NCBI RefSeq assembly: GCF_021398715.1
Contig: NZ_CP090347.1
Coordinates: 2,046,001 to 2,110,000, forward strand
Direction: 5' to 3'
DNA length: 64,000 nucleotides
From: Microbacterium binotii
GTDB taxonomy: Bacteria > Actinomycetota > Actinomycetes > Actinomycetales > Microbacteriaceae
The number at the start of each line of letters is the position of its first letter. The first letter of the stretch is position 1. A program made the translations under genes and the position numbers. The notes beneath the pieces are model-generated. The model ran no database searches and was not told the origin of the DNA. It saw only the letters and a list, made by a program, of their open reading frames with translations. Shown in pieces: positions 7,467-16,079 of this stretch.

Positions 7467-9077
7467 ATGACTTCTCCCGCATCCGCTGCCCCCGCCGCAG
7501 CGACGGCGCCGACCGCGCGGCGATCCGTCCTGCTCGTGTTCGCCGGACTTCTCGTCGCGATGCTGCTCGCGTCGCTGGATCAGACGATCTTCTCGACCGC
7601 TCTTCCCACCATCGTCGGCGAGCTCGACGGTGTCGACCACATGCTGTGGGTGACCACCGCCTACATGGTCGCCGCGACGATCATGATGCCGATCTACGGC
7701 AAGCTCGGCGATCTCATCGGCCGCAAGTGGCTGTTCATCGGCGGCCTCGCCCTCTTCCTGGTCGGTTCGACGATCGGCGGCCTCGCCACCGACATGACGG
7801 GGCTGATCGTCGGCCGGGCTGTGCAGGGCTTGGGCGGAGGAGGACTCATGATCCTGTCGCAGGCGATCATCGCGGATGTCGTCCCCGTGCGTGAGCGCGC
7901 GAAGTACATGGGCGTCATGGGTGCCGTCTTCGGCCTGTCCAGCGTCATCGGCCCGCTTCTGGGCGGCTGGTTCACAGAGAGTGTCGGCTGGCGGTGGGCG
8001 TTTTGGATCAACATCCCGCTCGGTCTCGTCGCCATCGCCTGCGCCTGGGCCTTCCTGCGCACCCCTCACAGCCGCAGCACCTTCCGATTCGATCTCTGGG
8101 GCACCGTGACGATGGCGATCGCCGTGACCTCGATCATCCTGACCACGTCGTGGGGCGGCAACACCTATGCGTGGGACTCGCCCCAGATCCTCTGGTTGAT
8201 CGTGATCGCCGCCGTCTCCGCGGCACTGTTCGTGCTCGCCGAGCACAAGGCATCCGATCCGCTGATCCCGTTGAAGCTCTTCCGCAACCGCAATTTCGTC
8301 CTGGCCACCGTCGCCGGTCTGTTCATCGGCGTCGCGATGTTCGGTACGCTCGCGTACCTTCCGACCTACCTTCAGATGGTCACCGGCGTCAACGCGACCG
8401 TCTCCGGGTTCATGATGATCCCGATGGTGGTCGGCCTGATGCTGACGACCATCAGCACGGGCCAGATCGCGTCGCGTACCGGACGCTACAAGTGGATGCC
8501 GCTCGCGAGCATGGTCGTCGTCGCGGGTGCACTGCTGCTGATGTCGACCCTGACCGTCGAGACCCCGCTCTGGCTTCTGATGACCTACCTGTTCGCCCTG
8601 GGCGCGGGAATCGGCCTGGGCATGCAGATCCTCGTGCTGATCGTGCAGAACGCGTTCCACGATTCCGAGGTGGGCACCGCAACCGCCTCCAACAACTTCT
8701 TCCGCGAGATCGGCGCCTCACTGGGCAGTGCGATCGTCGGCTCGGTGTTCGCGAGCCGGCTGACCCAACTGCTCACCGAACGGTTGGCGGGAGCGGATGC
8801 CGGCACGATCGGCGGATCCACGAACTCGCTCACCCCCGCCGCGGTCAATGCGCTGCCCGATGCGCTGCACGACATCATCGTGGGCGCCTACAACGACGCC
8901 CTGACCCCCGTCTTCCTTCTCCTCCTGCCGATGATCGCGGCAGGCTTCGTCGCGTTGCTGTTCATCAAGGAGGTGCCCTTCCGCGCTACTCGCGACGAAC
9001 CGCGCGACGGGGAGGACGACACCGTCACGACGGCGACAGCCGCTCTGATGGACGAGGTCGCGGAGGGCGCACGATGA
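7467..9077 (+). CDS. DHA2-family (EmrB/QacA-like) 14-TM drug efflux MFS transporter
   Basis: A 536-residue proton-driven exporter. Family motifs are visible: motif D1 (LDQTIFSTALPTIVGEL), motif A (GKLGDLIGRKWLF) and motif C with its glycine-rich helix (GAVFGLSSVIGPLLGG). The length and hydrophobic pattern fit 14 membrane helices, with a short charged cytoplasmic tail. It follows the two-component pair by 80 bases and overlaps the ABC ATPase start (ATGA), so pump and ABC exporter are made together. The substrate is unknown; the family handles hydrophobic or cationic drugs. Confidence 0.93.
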   Translation: MTSPASAAPAAATAPTARRSVLLVFAGLLVAMLLASLDQTIFSTALPTIVGELDGVDHMLWVTTAYMVAATIMMPIYGKLGDLIGRKWLFIGGLALFLVGSTIGGLATDMTGLIVGRAVQGLGGGGLMILSQAIIADVVPVRERAKYMGVMGAVFGLSSVIGPLLGGWFTESVGWRWAFWINIPLGLVAIACAWAFLRTPHSRSTFRFDLWGTVTMAIAVTSIILTTSWGGNTYAWDSPQILWLIVIAAVSAALFVLAEHKASDPLIPLKLFRNRNFVLATVAGLFIGVAMFGTLAYLPTYLQMVTGVNATVSGFMMIPMVVGLMLTTISTGQIASRTGRYKWMPLASMVVVAGALLLMSTLTVETPLWLLMTYLFALGAGIGLGMQILVLIVQNAFHDSEVGTATASNNFFREIGASLGSAIVGSVFASRLTQLLTERLAGADAGTIGGSTNSLTPAAVNALPDALHDIIVGAYNDALTPVFLLLLPMIAAGFVALLFIKEVPFRATRDEPRDGEDDTVTTATAALMDEVAEGAR

Positions 9078-9766
9078 GCGCGCCCCTGCTGTCGGTGGAC
9101 AACGTCACGAAGACCTACGGTCGCAATCAGAACCGTTTCGATGCGCTGCGGGGGGTGACCCTCGAGATCCGAGCCGGCGAGTCCGTCGCGATCGTCGGCA
9201 AGAGCGGATCGGGCAAGTCCACCCTCTTGCATCTGCTCGCGCTGCTGGACGAGCCCACGGCGGGCCGAATCACGCTCGAGGGTGCGAACACCCGTCGTCT
9301 GCACGGACGCGCGTTGAACAGAGCGCGCAATCGCACATTCGGGTTCGTCTTCCAGCAGTTCTTCCTCACTCCGAATGCCTCCGTCCTCGAGAACGTGATC
9401 CTCCCGATGAAGATCGCCGGAATCGGTCGCGCGGAGCGCAAGCGCCGCGGCATGGCGGCGCTTGCTCAGCTGGATCTGGCCGACAAGGCGAGGAACAAGG
9501 CGACGAACCTGTCCGGCGGTCAGAAGCAGCGCGTCGTCATCGCGCGCGCGCTGGTGAACAACCCCCGCGTGATCTTCGCCGACGAACCGACCGGCAACCT
9601 CGACTCGACGACCGGCTCCGTCGTCGAAGACATCCTGTTCGCTCTCAACCGGGAGCACGGCATAACCGTGATCGTGGTCACCCATGACGAGGAGCTCGCC
9701 GCCCGGTGCGACCGCCGCATCCACATCAAGGACGGGCTCATCGTGGCCGAGGAGGTCCCCGCATGA
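9074..9766 (+). CDS. ABC exporter ATPase, MacB/LolD type
   Basis: A 230-residue nucleotide-binding subunit. Walker A is IVGKSGSGKST, the signature is LSGGQKQRVVIARAL and Walker B is VIFADEPTGNLDS. The conserved Q-loop is FVFQQFFLTP. The start is fixed by the ATGA overlap with the MFS gene; the longer frame upstream reads as arginine-rich shadow sequence. It overlaps the permease gene in the same way. MacB-type ATPases energise a mechanotransmission permease rather than classic import. With the permease it probably exports or detoxifies an antimicrobial at the membrane. Confidence 0.95.
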   Translation: MSAPLLSVDNVTKTYGRNQNRFDALRGVTLEIRAGESVAIVGKSGSGKSTLLHLLALLDEPTAGRITLEGANTRRLHGRALNRARNRTFGFVFQQFFLTPNASVLENVILPMKIAGIGRAERKRRGMAALAQLDLADKARNKATNLSGGQKQRVVIARALVNNPRVIFADEPTGNLDSTTGSVVEDILFALNREHGITVIVVTHDEELAARCDRRIHIKDGLIVAEEVPA

Positions 9767-11058
9767 GAACCACGGATCTGATCACCTCTGCCATCTCGAA
9801 CACGTTCCGCTCCAAGACGCGCACCGTGTTGACGATCCTCGCGATCTTCGTCGGTGCCTTCACTCTCACCGTCACGAGCGGACTCGGCACCGGCATCAAC
9901 CGCTACATCGACGACACCGTGGCATCCATCGGCGCGAGCGATGTGATGAGCGTCACGAAGAGCTCCACGAGCGGGAGCGGGTTGTCGTCGGGCCCGACCG
10001 AGTACGATCCTGACGCGATCTCCGCGAGCACCGCAGGGCCCGGCGCGACGGTCACCGCGCTGACGGATGAAGACATCACCGTGCTTCGCGCAATCACCGG
10101 GGTCGAGGACGTGTCGGCGAACAAATCGATCGACGCGGAGTACCTCCAGCACGCCGGCGGCAAGAAATGGGTCGTCAGCGTGGGGTCTCTCATCCCCGGG
10201 CAGGCCCTGCAACTCGCTGAGGGCAGCGTTCCCGACGACGCCGCTGCCGACTCCCAGGTGACGGTGCCGGACTCGCTGGTGGATGCGCTCGGCTTCGCGG
10301 ATGCGGCCGATGCGGTCGGCGCGTCGGTCATCGTCGCCGTCGCCGACTCCGCACGCACGCAGTACACGGTGGAGGCGACGATCACGGGCGTGACCGAGGA
10401 GACGCTCGTCGGTACCGGATCGAGCATCACGCCGAACGCGGCTCTGTCGGACGAGCTGTTCACGCTGCAGAACACCGGTGTGCCCATCGATCAGCAGGAC
10501 CGCTATGCCAGCGCCAGCGTCCGATTCGCCGCGAACGCCTCATCGGAGCAGATCGACGATCTGAAGCAGGCGCTCACCGACGCGGGGTACACGGGCACGA
10601 CCGTCGCAGACCAGCTCGGAACCTTCAAGACCGTGATCGACGCCATCGTGCTCGTGCTGAATGCCTTCGCGGTCATCGCCCTGCTCGCCGCGAGCTTCGG
10701 GATCGTCAACACCCTGCTGATGTCCGTTCAGGAACGTACGCGAGAGATCGGACTGATGAAGGCGATGGGCATGGGCTCCGGACGCGTCTTCACCCTGTTC
10801 AGCATCGAGGCGGCATTCATCGGGTTGCTCGGCAGCGCCATCGGCGCCGGCATCGGCATGATCGCGGGCACGGCGATCAGCGGCGCTCTGTCCAGGGGAC
10901 TCTTCGCCGATCTGGCCGGGCTTCAGCTCATCGCGTTCGATCCACTCTCCATCGTCACCATCATCTTCGTCGTGATGGTCATCGCCTTCCTGGCGGGCAC
11001 CCTGCCGGCGGCGCGAGCCGCACGAGCAGACCCGGTGACATCCCTGAGGTACGAGTAG
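9763..11058 (+). CDS. ABC exporter permease, FtsX/MacB type
   Basis: A 431-residue permease. An N-terminal helix (TVLTILAIFVGAFTLTV) precedes a ~230-residue extracytoplasmic MacB_PCD domain, and three C-terminal helices form the FtsX domain (NAFAVIALLAASFGIVN, and SIVTIIFVVMVIAFLAG near the end). The coupling-helix motif SVQERTREIGLMKAMGM contacts the ATPase. It is the last gene of the efflux operon, with only nine bases between its stop and the convergent thiamine operon. An ATGA overlap with the ATPase fixes the start. Confidence 0.94.
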   Translation: MRTTDLITSAISNTFRSKTRTVLTILAIFVGAFTLTVTSGLGTGINRYIDDTVASIGASDVMSVTKSSTSGSGLSSGPTEYDPDAISASTAGPGATVTALTDEDITVLRAITGVEDVSANKSIDAEYLQHAGGKKWVVSVGSLIPGQALQLAEGSVPDDAAADSQVTVPDSLVDALGFADAADAVGASVIVAVADSARTQYTVEATITGVTEETLVGTGSSITPNAALSDELFTLQNTGVPIDQQDRYASASVRFAANASSEQIDDLKQALTDAGYTGTTVADQLGTFKTVIDAIVLVLNAFAVIALLAASFGIVNTLLMSVQERTREIGLMKAMGMGSGRVFTLFSIEAAFIGLLGSAIGAGIGMIAGTAISGALSRGLFADLAGLQLIAFDPLSIVTIIFVVMVIAFLAGTLPAARAARADPVTSLRYE

Positions 11059-11067
11059 CGGGGCGCG

Positions 11068-12546
11068 TCACCGCGAAGCGGCGAAGAACGCACGCTCGTG
11101 ACGGGAGGACACCAGGAACGCGTCGTGCATCGCGGCTCGGGTCGCCGCATCCGCCGTCGCCGCCGACCGGGCGACGATGTCGATCGCGCGGCGGGTGGAC
11201 TGCGCGAAGACCGGGTCGGCATAGGTCTCCAGCCAGGAGCGATATGCGTGCCCTTGATGCGAGCGCGCCTGCAGTCGCTCCCCCACGTCCTGATAGATCC
11301 AGTAACAGGGCAGCAGCGCCGCGATGAGCACGCGGTAGTCGCCTCGGGCCGAGGCCGCCAGCAGGTGATCGAGGTAGGCCGTCGTGACCGCATCGGGGTG
11401 CGAACCGAGCGCGGACTCGCCCGCGAGCCAGCGCTCGTGCAATTGCAGCTCGCCGAGGATCGCGTTCTGGGCACTTCCGGCCCAGAACGCACGCTCCGCG
11501 GAGTCCGGCGCGAGGCGAGCGGCGTCGGCGAGGACGCGGGCGTACTCGCCGAGGTACAGCGCATCCTGGGCGAGATAGCCGAGGAATGCGCTCCTCTCGA
11601 GCGTGCCGTCGCCCAGCCCCCGCACGAACGGCAGGTCGTCGATCTCCGCACGGATGCCGGCGATGTCCTCCCACCACCCGGTCTCGACCTCGTGCGCGGT
11701 CGGCCGGGTGTCGAGACCACCGCGTTCCCAGAGCCCGGCGAAGTGGCTGATCGGACCGTTGCCCGAGCCGACCTCGAGCTCCGCGCCGTGACGGATGCTC
11801 TCGGCGAGCCACTTCTTCGACTCCGCCGTCGCCTGCGCCCACTCGCCGGTGGCCGCCGCGCGGGTCGCCACCGCCGATGAGAGCGAGCAGCCCGTGCCGT
11901 GCGTGTTCCGGGTGCGGATGCGGGTACCGGCGAACTCGGTGACGGCGACGCGACCGTCGATCATCTCCACGAGCGCATCCGGCAGCCGCTCCCCCGACAG
12001 GTGACCGCCCTTGGCGAGCACGCGCACGCCGTGCGCACGAGCCACGGCACTCGCCTGCGCGAGCACGTCGGTCCACGCCGAGGCCTCGGGTGCGCCCGCG
12101 AGGATCGCGAGCTCGGGGATGTTCGGGGTCACGAGGTCGACGTGCGGCAGCAGCCGCCGGAGGGCGTCCTCGGCATCCGCGTCCAGCAGACGATCGCCGC
12201 TCGTCGCGACCATCACCGGGTCCAGCACGACGACCGGCGGGCGGGTGCGGCCGAGCCAGGCCGCGACCGTCTCGATCACCTCGACGGTGGCGAGCATGCC
12301 GATCTTCACCGCATCGATCCGCACATCGTCGGAGACGGCGTCGAGCTGCTCGGCGAGGAACGCGACGGGCGGCACGTGCACCGAACGCACGCCGTGCGTG
12401 TTCTGCGCGACGAGGGCGGTGACGACGGCCATGCCGTAACCGCCGTTCGCGGCGATGCTCTTGAGATCCGCCTGGATACCCGCGCCTCCCGTCGGGTCGG
12501 TTCCGGCGATGCTCAGCACCCGCGGGACGGCGCGCGCGGCACTCAT
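11068..12546 (-). CDS. thiD: Bifunctional HMP(-P) kinase / thiaminase II (ThiD-TenA fusion)
   Basis: A 492-residue fusion. The N-terminal ~265 residues are ThiD (ribokinase fold), which phosphorylates hydroxymethylpyrimidine to HMP-PP. It shows SIAGTDPTGGAGIQADLK and the anion-hole motif RNTHGTGCSLSSA. The C-terminal ~215 residues are TenA, which hydrolyses degraded thiamine pyrimidines to recover HMP; the catalytic Cys region is ALLPCYWIYQDVG. The fusion joins pyrimidine recovery to its activation. The ATG at 12546 overlaps the thiE stop (ATGA). It is the last gene of the riboswitch-controlled operon. No thiC is seen here, so the operon looks dedicated to salvage and coupling. Confidence 0.95.
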   Translation of the reverse strand: MSAARAVPRVLSIAGTDPTGGAGIQADLKSIAANGGYGMAVVTALVAQNTHGVRSVHVPPVAFLAEQLDAVSDDVRIDAVKIGMLATVEVIETVAAWLGRTRPPVVVLDPVMVATSGDRLLDADAEDALRRLLPHVDLVTPNIPELAILAGAPEASAWTDVLAQASAVARAHGVRVLAKGGHLSGERLPDALVEMIDGRVAVTEFAGTRIRTRNTHGTGCSLSSAVATRAAATGEWAQATAESKKWLAESIRHGAELEVGSGNGPISHFAGLWERGGLDTRPTAHEVETGWWEDIAGIRAEIDDLPFVRGLGDGTLERSAFLGYLAQDALYLGEYARVLADAARLAPDSAERAFWAGSAQNAILGELQLHERWLAGESALGSHPDAVTTAYLDHLLAASARGDYRVLIAALLPCYWIYQDVGERLQARSHQGHAYRSWLETYADPVFAQSTRRAIDIVARSAATADAATRAAMHDAFLVSSRHERAFFAASR

Positions 12547-13190
12547 GCCGCGTCCCATGCCGCGCGCAGCATACGGGCGGCACCTGCGGGGTCGCTCGCA
12601 CCGCAGATCGCCGAGACCACGGCCGCGCCCGCCGCACCCGCTCGCCGCAGCGGGCCCAGGTCGGCGGCGGTGACACCGCCGATCGCCACGGCGGGCAGCG
12701 CGCTCGCCGCGACCAGTCGCGCAAACGACTCGTGGCCCAACGGTGGTGGCGCATCGCGCTTCGTGGCGGTCGCGTGAAGCGCGCCGATGCCGACGTAGTC
12801 CACGACACCACTGTCGGATGCGGCGGCCAGCTGCTCCGGTGTGGCGGCGCTGAGGCCGACGATCGCGTCATCGCCCACCAGTGCGCGCACCGCCTCCGGC
12901 GGCAGATCGCTCTGCCCCACGTGCACTCCCGACACGCGCGCGCCCGCCTGGCGAGCGGCGAGGAAGACGTCGACGCGGTCGTTGACGAGCAGCGCGACGC
13001 CGTCGGGCAGCACGGCCGACACCCTCGTGACTGTGTCGAGGAAGCGACGTGCGGAGGCGTCCTTCTCGCGCAGCTGCACCGCCGTGACGCCGTTCGCCGC
13101 CGCCTGGCGCACCACGTCGACGATGTCGTGGCCCGCCGCCGCGGCGATGCCCGCATCCGTCACGAGGTAGAGCGAGAGGTCCGCGATCAC
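12543..13190 (-). CDS. thiE: Thiamine-phosphate synthase
   Basis: Joins HMP-PP and thiazole phosphate to give thiamine monophosphate. The 215 residues fit the family's TIM barrel. Motifs include [12 protein letters not shown] near the start, [15 protein letters not shown] and [12 protein letters not shown], with the phosphate loop [12 protein letters not shown] near the end. The GTG at 13190 overlaps the thiM stop (GTGA), and the stop overlaps the thiD-tenA start, so the three proteins are translationally coupled. Upstream extensions of the frame are arginine-rich shadow of thiM. Confidence 0.95.
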   Translation of the reverse strand: MIADLSLYLVTDAGIAAAAGHDIVDVVRQAAANGVTAVQLREKDASARRFLDTVTRVSAVLPDGVALLVNDRVDVFLAARQAGARVSGVHVGQSDLPPEAVRALVGDDAIVGLSAATPEQLAAASDSGVVDYVGIGALHATATKRDAPPPLGHESFARLVAASALPAVAIGGVTAADLGPLRRAGAAGAAVVSAICGASDPAGAARMLRAAWDAA

Positions 13191-13996
13191 GAGATCACCG
13201 CGCGGATGCGAAGCGTGTCGGCGTCGAGGCCGGCGAGCGCGTCGAGGAACGCGACGGCGAAGCTGCCCGGGCCGGTGGCACGCCCCGCGGCGAGCTCGGC
13301 GGCCACGTTGTAGACGGTGACCGCGGCTGTCACCGCCGCGAAGCGATCGTCCTCGACTCCCGCGAACGCCGCCATGACGGCGCCGAGAGCGCATCCGCCA
13401 CCGGTCACGCGTGTCAGCAACGCGTCGCCGTTGCCGAGCCGCACCTCGCGGGCGCCGTCCGTGACCACGTCCACCGCGCCGGAGACGGCGACGATCGCAC
13501 CGGTCGTCTGCGCGATGCGCCGGGCGGCGGCGACCGCATCCTCCACGCCGTCCGTCGCGTCGACTCCGCGGCCTCCGACGCCCGAGCCGTCGAGAGCGAT
13601 GATCTCGGACGCGTTGCCGCGTACGACGCTCGGCGCCGCCGCGACGAGCTCGGCGGCCAGCGCGGTGCGCACCGGCAGCACACCGATCGCCACGGGGTCG
13701 AGCACCCAGGGAGTACCCGCGTCCTGCGCGGCCGCCACGGCCTCTCGCATCGCCTCCCGCTGCTCGGCGCCGGGTGTGCCGAGATTGACCAGGACGCCCG
13801 AGGCGATGCGCGCGAAAGGCCCCGCCTCCTCCGGGATGTCGACCATCGCCGGAGCCGCCCCGAGGGCGAGGAGGACGTTGGCGGTGAAGCCCGTGACCAC
13901 CGCGTTGGTCAGGCACTGCACGAGCGGGCCGTGCTCCCGCACGGCCTCCCAGGTCCGGATGGTGGATTCGATCAGGTTCTCTGGCGCGCGCGTCAT
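13187..13996 (-). CDS. thiM: Hydroxyethylthiazole kinase
   Basis: Phosphorylates salvaged 5-(2-hydroxyethyl)-4-methylthiazole for ThiE. It has 269 residues with [21 protein letters not shown] near the N-terminus, WVLDPVAIG in the centre and the catalytic [15 protein letters not shown] near the C-terminus. The start at 13996 is chosen because GGAGGG lies nine bases upstream. An ATG nine bases further 5' in the same frame sits directly against that ribosome site, so it is rejected. A TPP riboswitch covers the ribosome site. It is the first gene of the thiM-thiE-thiD/tenA operon. Confidence 0.95.
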   Translation of the reverse strand: MTRAPENLIESTIRTWEAVREHGPLVQCLTNAVVTGFTANVLLALGAAPAMVDIPEEAGPFARIASGVLVNLGTPGAEQREAMREAVAAAQDAGTPWVLDPVAIGVLPVRTALAAELVAAAPSVVRGNASEIIALDGSGVGGRGVDATDGVEDAVAAARRIAQTTGAIVAVSGAVDVVTDGAREVRLGNGDALLTRVTGGGCALGAVMAAFAGVEDDRFAAVTAAVTVYNVAAELAAGRATGPGSFAVAFLDALAGLDADTLRIRAVIS

Positions 13997-13999
13997 GTG

Positions 14000-14074
14000 C
14001 GACATCCCTCCGCTCGTACTGACGAGATCAGGTTCGACGGGTGTGATCTCAGCCCCGTAGGGCACCCCGTGTCG
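14000..14074 (-). promoter_or_regulatory. TPP riboswitch (THI element) controlling thiM operon
   Basis: On the minus strand the conserved THI-box blocks appear in order: CGGGGTGCCC, GGGGCTGAGATCACACCCG, GAACCTGATCT and GCGGAGGGATGTCG. P1 pairs CGACA at the 5' end with TGTCG at the 3' end. The thiM ribosome site (GGAGGG, 14006-14011) is part of the aptamer's own 3' conserved block, four bases before P1 closes and beside the ATG. TPP binding should therefore mask the ribosome site directly, with no separate expression platform. Confidence 0.96.
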
Positions 14075-14090
14075 TATGTGTGGATTCAGG

Positions 14091-14970
14091 TTAGCCGACG
14101 GCCCGGGCGGCGAGCGCCTCGATGACACCGATCATGTCGAGCTCCCCCCACCCCGCGTCGACGGCCTCCTCGTACAGTCGCCGGCTCGCCGTGATCAGCG
14201 GATGCGCGGAGCCCACCGCACGGGCGGCGTCTTCGGCGAGCCTGGCGTTCTTGAGCACATCGACGATCGCCGCCTGCGCGGACAGGTCTCCGTCGGCGAG
14301 TTTCTGCGCCTTCCCGCGCGACACCGCCGACGCCATGGGGCCTGCGGCGAGCACCTCGCGGAGCACGCCGGTATCGGCGCCCGCGCGCTCGGCGAAGTGG
14401 ATCGTCTCAGCCAGGCCCGTCACCATCGTGATGAGATACGTGTTCACCGCGAGCTTCATGGTCAGCGCCCTGGGGATGTCGCCGCACCGAAAGGTCTGGG
14501 CGCACATCGCACCGACCACGGGCTCGACGTGGGCGAGCGCGTCGGGCTCCCCCGCCAGCATTCCCACGAGCGTTCCCTCGATCGCGGGACCCCGCGATCC
14601 CGAGACGGGCGCCTCGACGTACCGGCCGCCCGCCGCGGCGACGTCGTCGGCCAGCGCGAGAGAAGGCGGTCGTGAACGTCCCCATCTGCACGATGGTGCG
14701 GTCCATCACCAGCGGGGCGAAGTCATCCGTGTCTCGGCCGAGCACGGCGTCGACCGCCGGTTCGTCGCGCAGCATCAGGATGACGGTCTCGGCCGCCGCG
14801 AAGACTCCCGCGACGCTCTCAGCAGCCCGCGCGCCACGCGCGACGAGCTCGTGCCGCGGCGTCGCCGAACGTGCCCAGACGACGACGTCGAACCCGGCGT
14901 CGACGAGATTCGTCGCCATCGGCACTCCCATGATCCCGAGTCCGATGAACCCGACCGTGCGTGCGCTCAT
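14091..14970 (-). pseudogene. NAD(P)-dependent beta-hydroxyacid dehydrogenase, frameshifted
   Basis: Two overlapping frames make one 3-hydroxyisobutyrate-dehydrogenase-like protein. The first begins at 14970 with MSARTVGFIGLGIMGVPMA (Rossmann GxGxxG) and is sound through VQMGTFTTAFS. The reading then shifts near 14656-14666 into another frame that continues ALADDVAAAGGRYVEAPVSG, with catalytic Lys in ALTMKLAVNTYL, to the stop at 14091. Removing one base in the GAGAGAA stretch restores a ~292-residue protein of normal family length. It is either a recent mutation or a sequencing error; all family motifs are otherwise intact. No pathway neighbour indicates the substrate. Confidence 0.85.
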
Positions 14971-15035
14971 TCCTGTCCCTCCCGTGTACTCATCCTGCCC
15001 GCGGACGGCGGGGTCTTGCTCCATGGGGGGCGCCC

Positions 15036-15803
15036 TCACGCGTCGGCGCACGCCCGCCACAGGCGCACCCACTGCTCGGCACCCAGGTCGCGGGGCAGCG
15101 CACCGTGGACGATGCCCACCGCATCCAGTCGACGTCGCGCGGCGGGAGTGGACATGCGAGCGACCGACGCGAGGATCGCCGGCATGCCATGCCCTCGCGC
15201 GGTGAAGACATCGCCCACGAACCGCTCATACGCGCGCCGGTCCGCATCCGGCACGAGCGGCGCCGGGCGGCGGGTGATCGACAGGATGCCGCCGTCCACC
15301 GACGGCACGGGTCGAAACGCCCGCGCCGGCACCCGCCCGTGCAGGGTGAACGCGAACCACGGCGCCGACTGCGCGGTGAGGAGGGTGCCGCCGCCGACGC
15401 CGGCGCGTTTGCGGGCGACCTCCCACTGGGTCAGCAGGACGGCGTGCGTCCACGAAGGCCGCTGCAGCAGTCTGCGCATGATCGGCGTGGTGAGGTGGAA
15501 CGGTACGTTTCCCACGACGACGGGCGCGTCGAGCGGATGGCGCAGGGCGTCGGCGTGCTCGACGCGCACCGTGGGATGAGATCGCCGCAATGTCGCGACG
15601 CGGCGCTCGTCGATGTCGATCGCGGTGAGCGGCCGGCCGAGACGGGCAAGACCCGCGGTCAGCGCGCCACCGCCCGCCCCGATCTCGAGGATCGCGCCCT
15701 CGGATGCTGCGACGAGCGTGACGATGCGGTCGATGGTGGACGTGTGGACGAGGAAGTTCTGGCCGAGTTCGTGGCGGCCACCGTGAACGGAACGGGTACG
15801 CAT
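15036..15803 (-). CDS. erm: Erm-type 23S rRNA (adenine-N6) methyltransferase
   Basis: Methylates A2058 of 23S rRNA and so blocks macrolide, lincosamide and streptogramin B binding. The 255 residues begin with the Erm hallmark GRHELGQNFLVH. The SAM loop is ILEIGAGGGALTAGL and the catalytic motif IV is VGNVPFHLTTPIMRRLL. The C-terminal rRNA-binding helices include FTARGHGMPAIL. It most resembles the Erm(X)-like actinobacterial branch, judged from memory. KsgA is less likely because KsgA lacks the GRHE-QNFL start and has a different motif-IV context. The ribosome site GGAG is five bases before the ATG and can be sequestered by a hairpin. A leader ORF precedes it. Confidence 0.88.
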   Translation of the reverse strand: MRTRSVHGGRHELGQNFLVHTSTIDRIVTLVAASEGAILEIGAGGGALTAGLARLGRPLTAIDIDERRVATLRRSHPTVRVEHADALRHPLDAPVVVGNVPFHLTTPIMRRLLQRPSWTHAVLLTQWEVARKRAGVGGGTLLTAQSAPWFAFTLHGRVPARAFRPVPSVDGGILSITRRPAPLVPDADRRAYERFVGDVFTARGHGMPAILASVARMSTPAARRRLDAVGIVHGALPRDLGAEQWVRLWRACADA

Positions 15804-15807
15804 GAGC

Positions 15808-15872
15808 GCTCCAAAGGAAGATTCGGAGCACCCCGGTGAGCGGGTACGAAGAAGGACGCGCTGCCGGGGTGC
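15808..15872 (-). promoter_or_regulatory. erm attenuator hairpins
   Basis: On the minus-strand RNA a 9-bp stem forms between 15864-15872 and 15828-15836 (CCGGGGTGC type, 27-base loop). A second stem pairs GCTCC (15825-15829) with GGAGC (15808-15812), which contains the erm ribosome site. The two stems share bases 15828-15829, so they compete. This is the classic layout by which ribosome stalling on an erm leader peptide exposes the ribosome site. A further short hairpin (15916-15931) encloses the leader stop codon. Confidence 0.65.
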
Positions 15873-15922
15873 GAGGATATCCCGGAAGACGGCGCGATCA
15901 CGCGAAGATCAGCGACGCGCCG

Positions 15923-15988
15923 TCAGGCGCGGCGGTCGCGGATCGAGAAGACGAACGCCGTCATCGGCGCTGCGTTCAACGTTCCCAT
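15923..15988 (-). CDS. erm leader peptide (candidate macrolide-arrest peptide)
   Basis: A 21-residue frame, MGTLNAAPMTAFVFSIRDRR plus a final Ala, ends 119 bases before the erm ATG. It begins seven bases after a -10-like TACACT (minus strand, 15996-16001), consistent with leaderless translation. The RDR near the C-terminus matches the Arg-X-Arg class of macrolide-dependent arrest motifs known from ermD-type leaders; an internal ATG would give a 13-residue version with the same end. Its stop codon lies in the loop of a 6-bp hairpin. No other function is expected. Confidence 0.65.
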   Translation of the reverse strand: MGTLNAAPMTAFVFSIRDRRA

Positions 15989-16079
15989 GGGCACGAGTGT
16001 ACCGGGCAGCAGACGGACCGCATCCGTTGGGGACCGCAAGCCCGCACCGGCGATCGATCCGCTCTGTCACGCTTGCCGG

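Noticed and set aside
13997..14128. Longer thiM with an N-terminal extension
   Set aside because: The extension would be encoded by the TPP aptamer; GGAGGG is correctly spaced only from the ATG at 13996.
15987..16079. N-terminal extension of the zinc-ribbon metallopeptidase
   Set aside because: It covers the erm leader promoter in antisense and has no domain; the zinc ribbon starts directly after the GTG at 16080.
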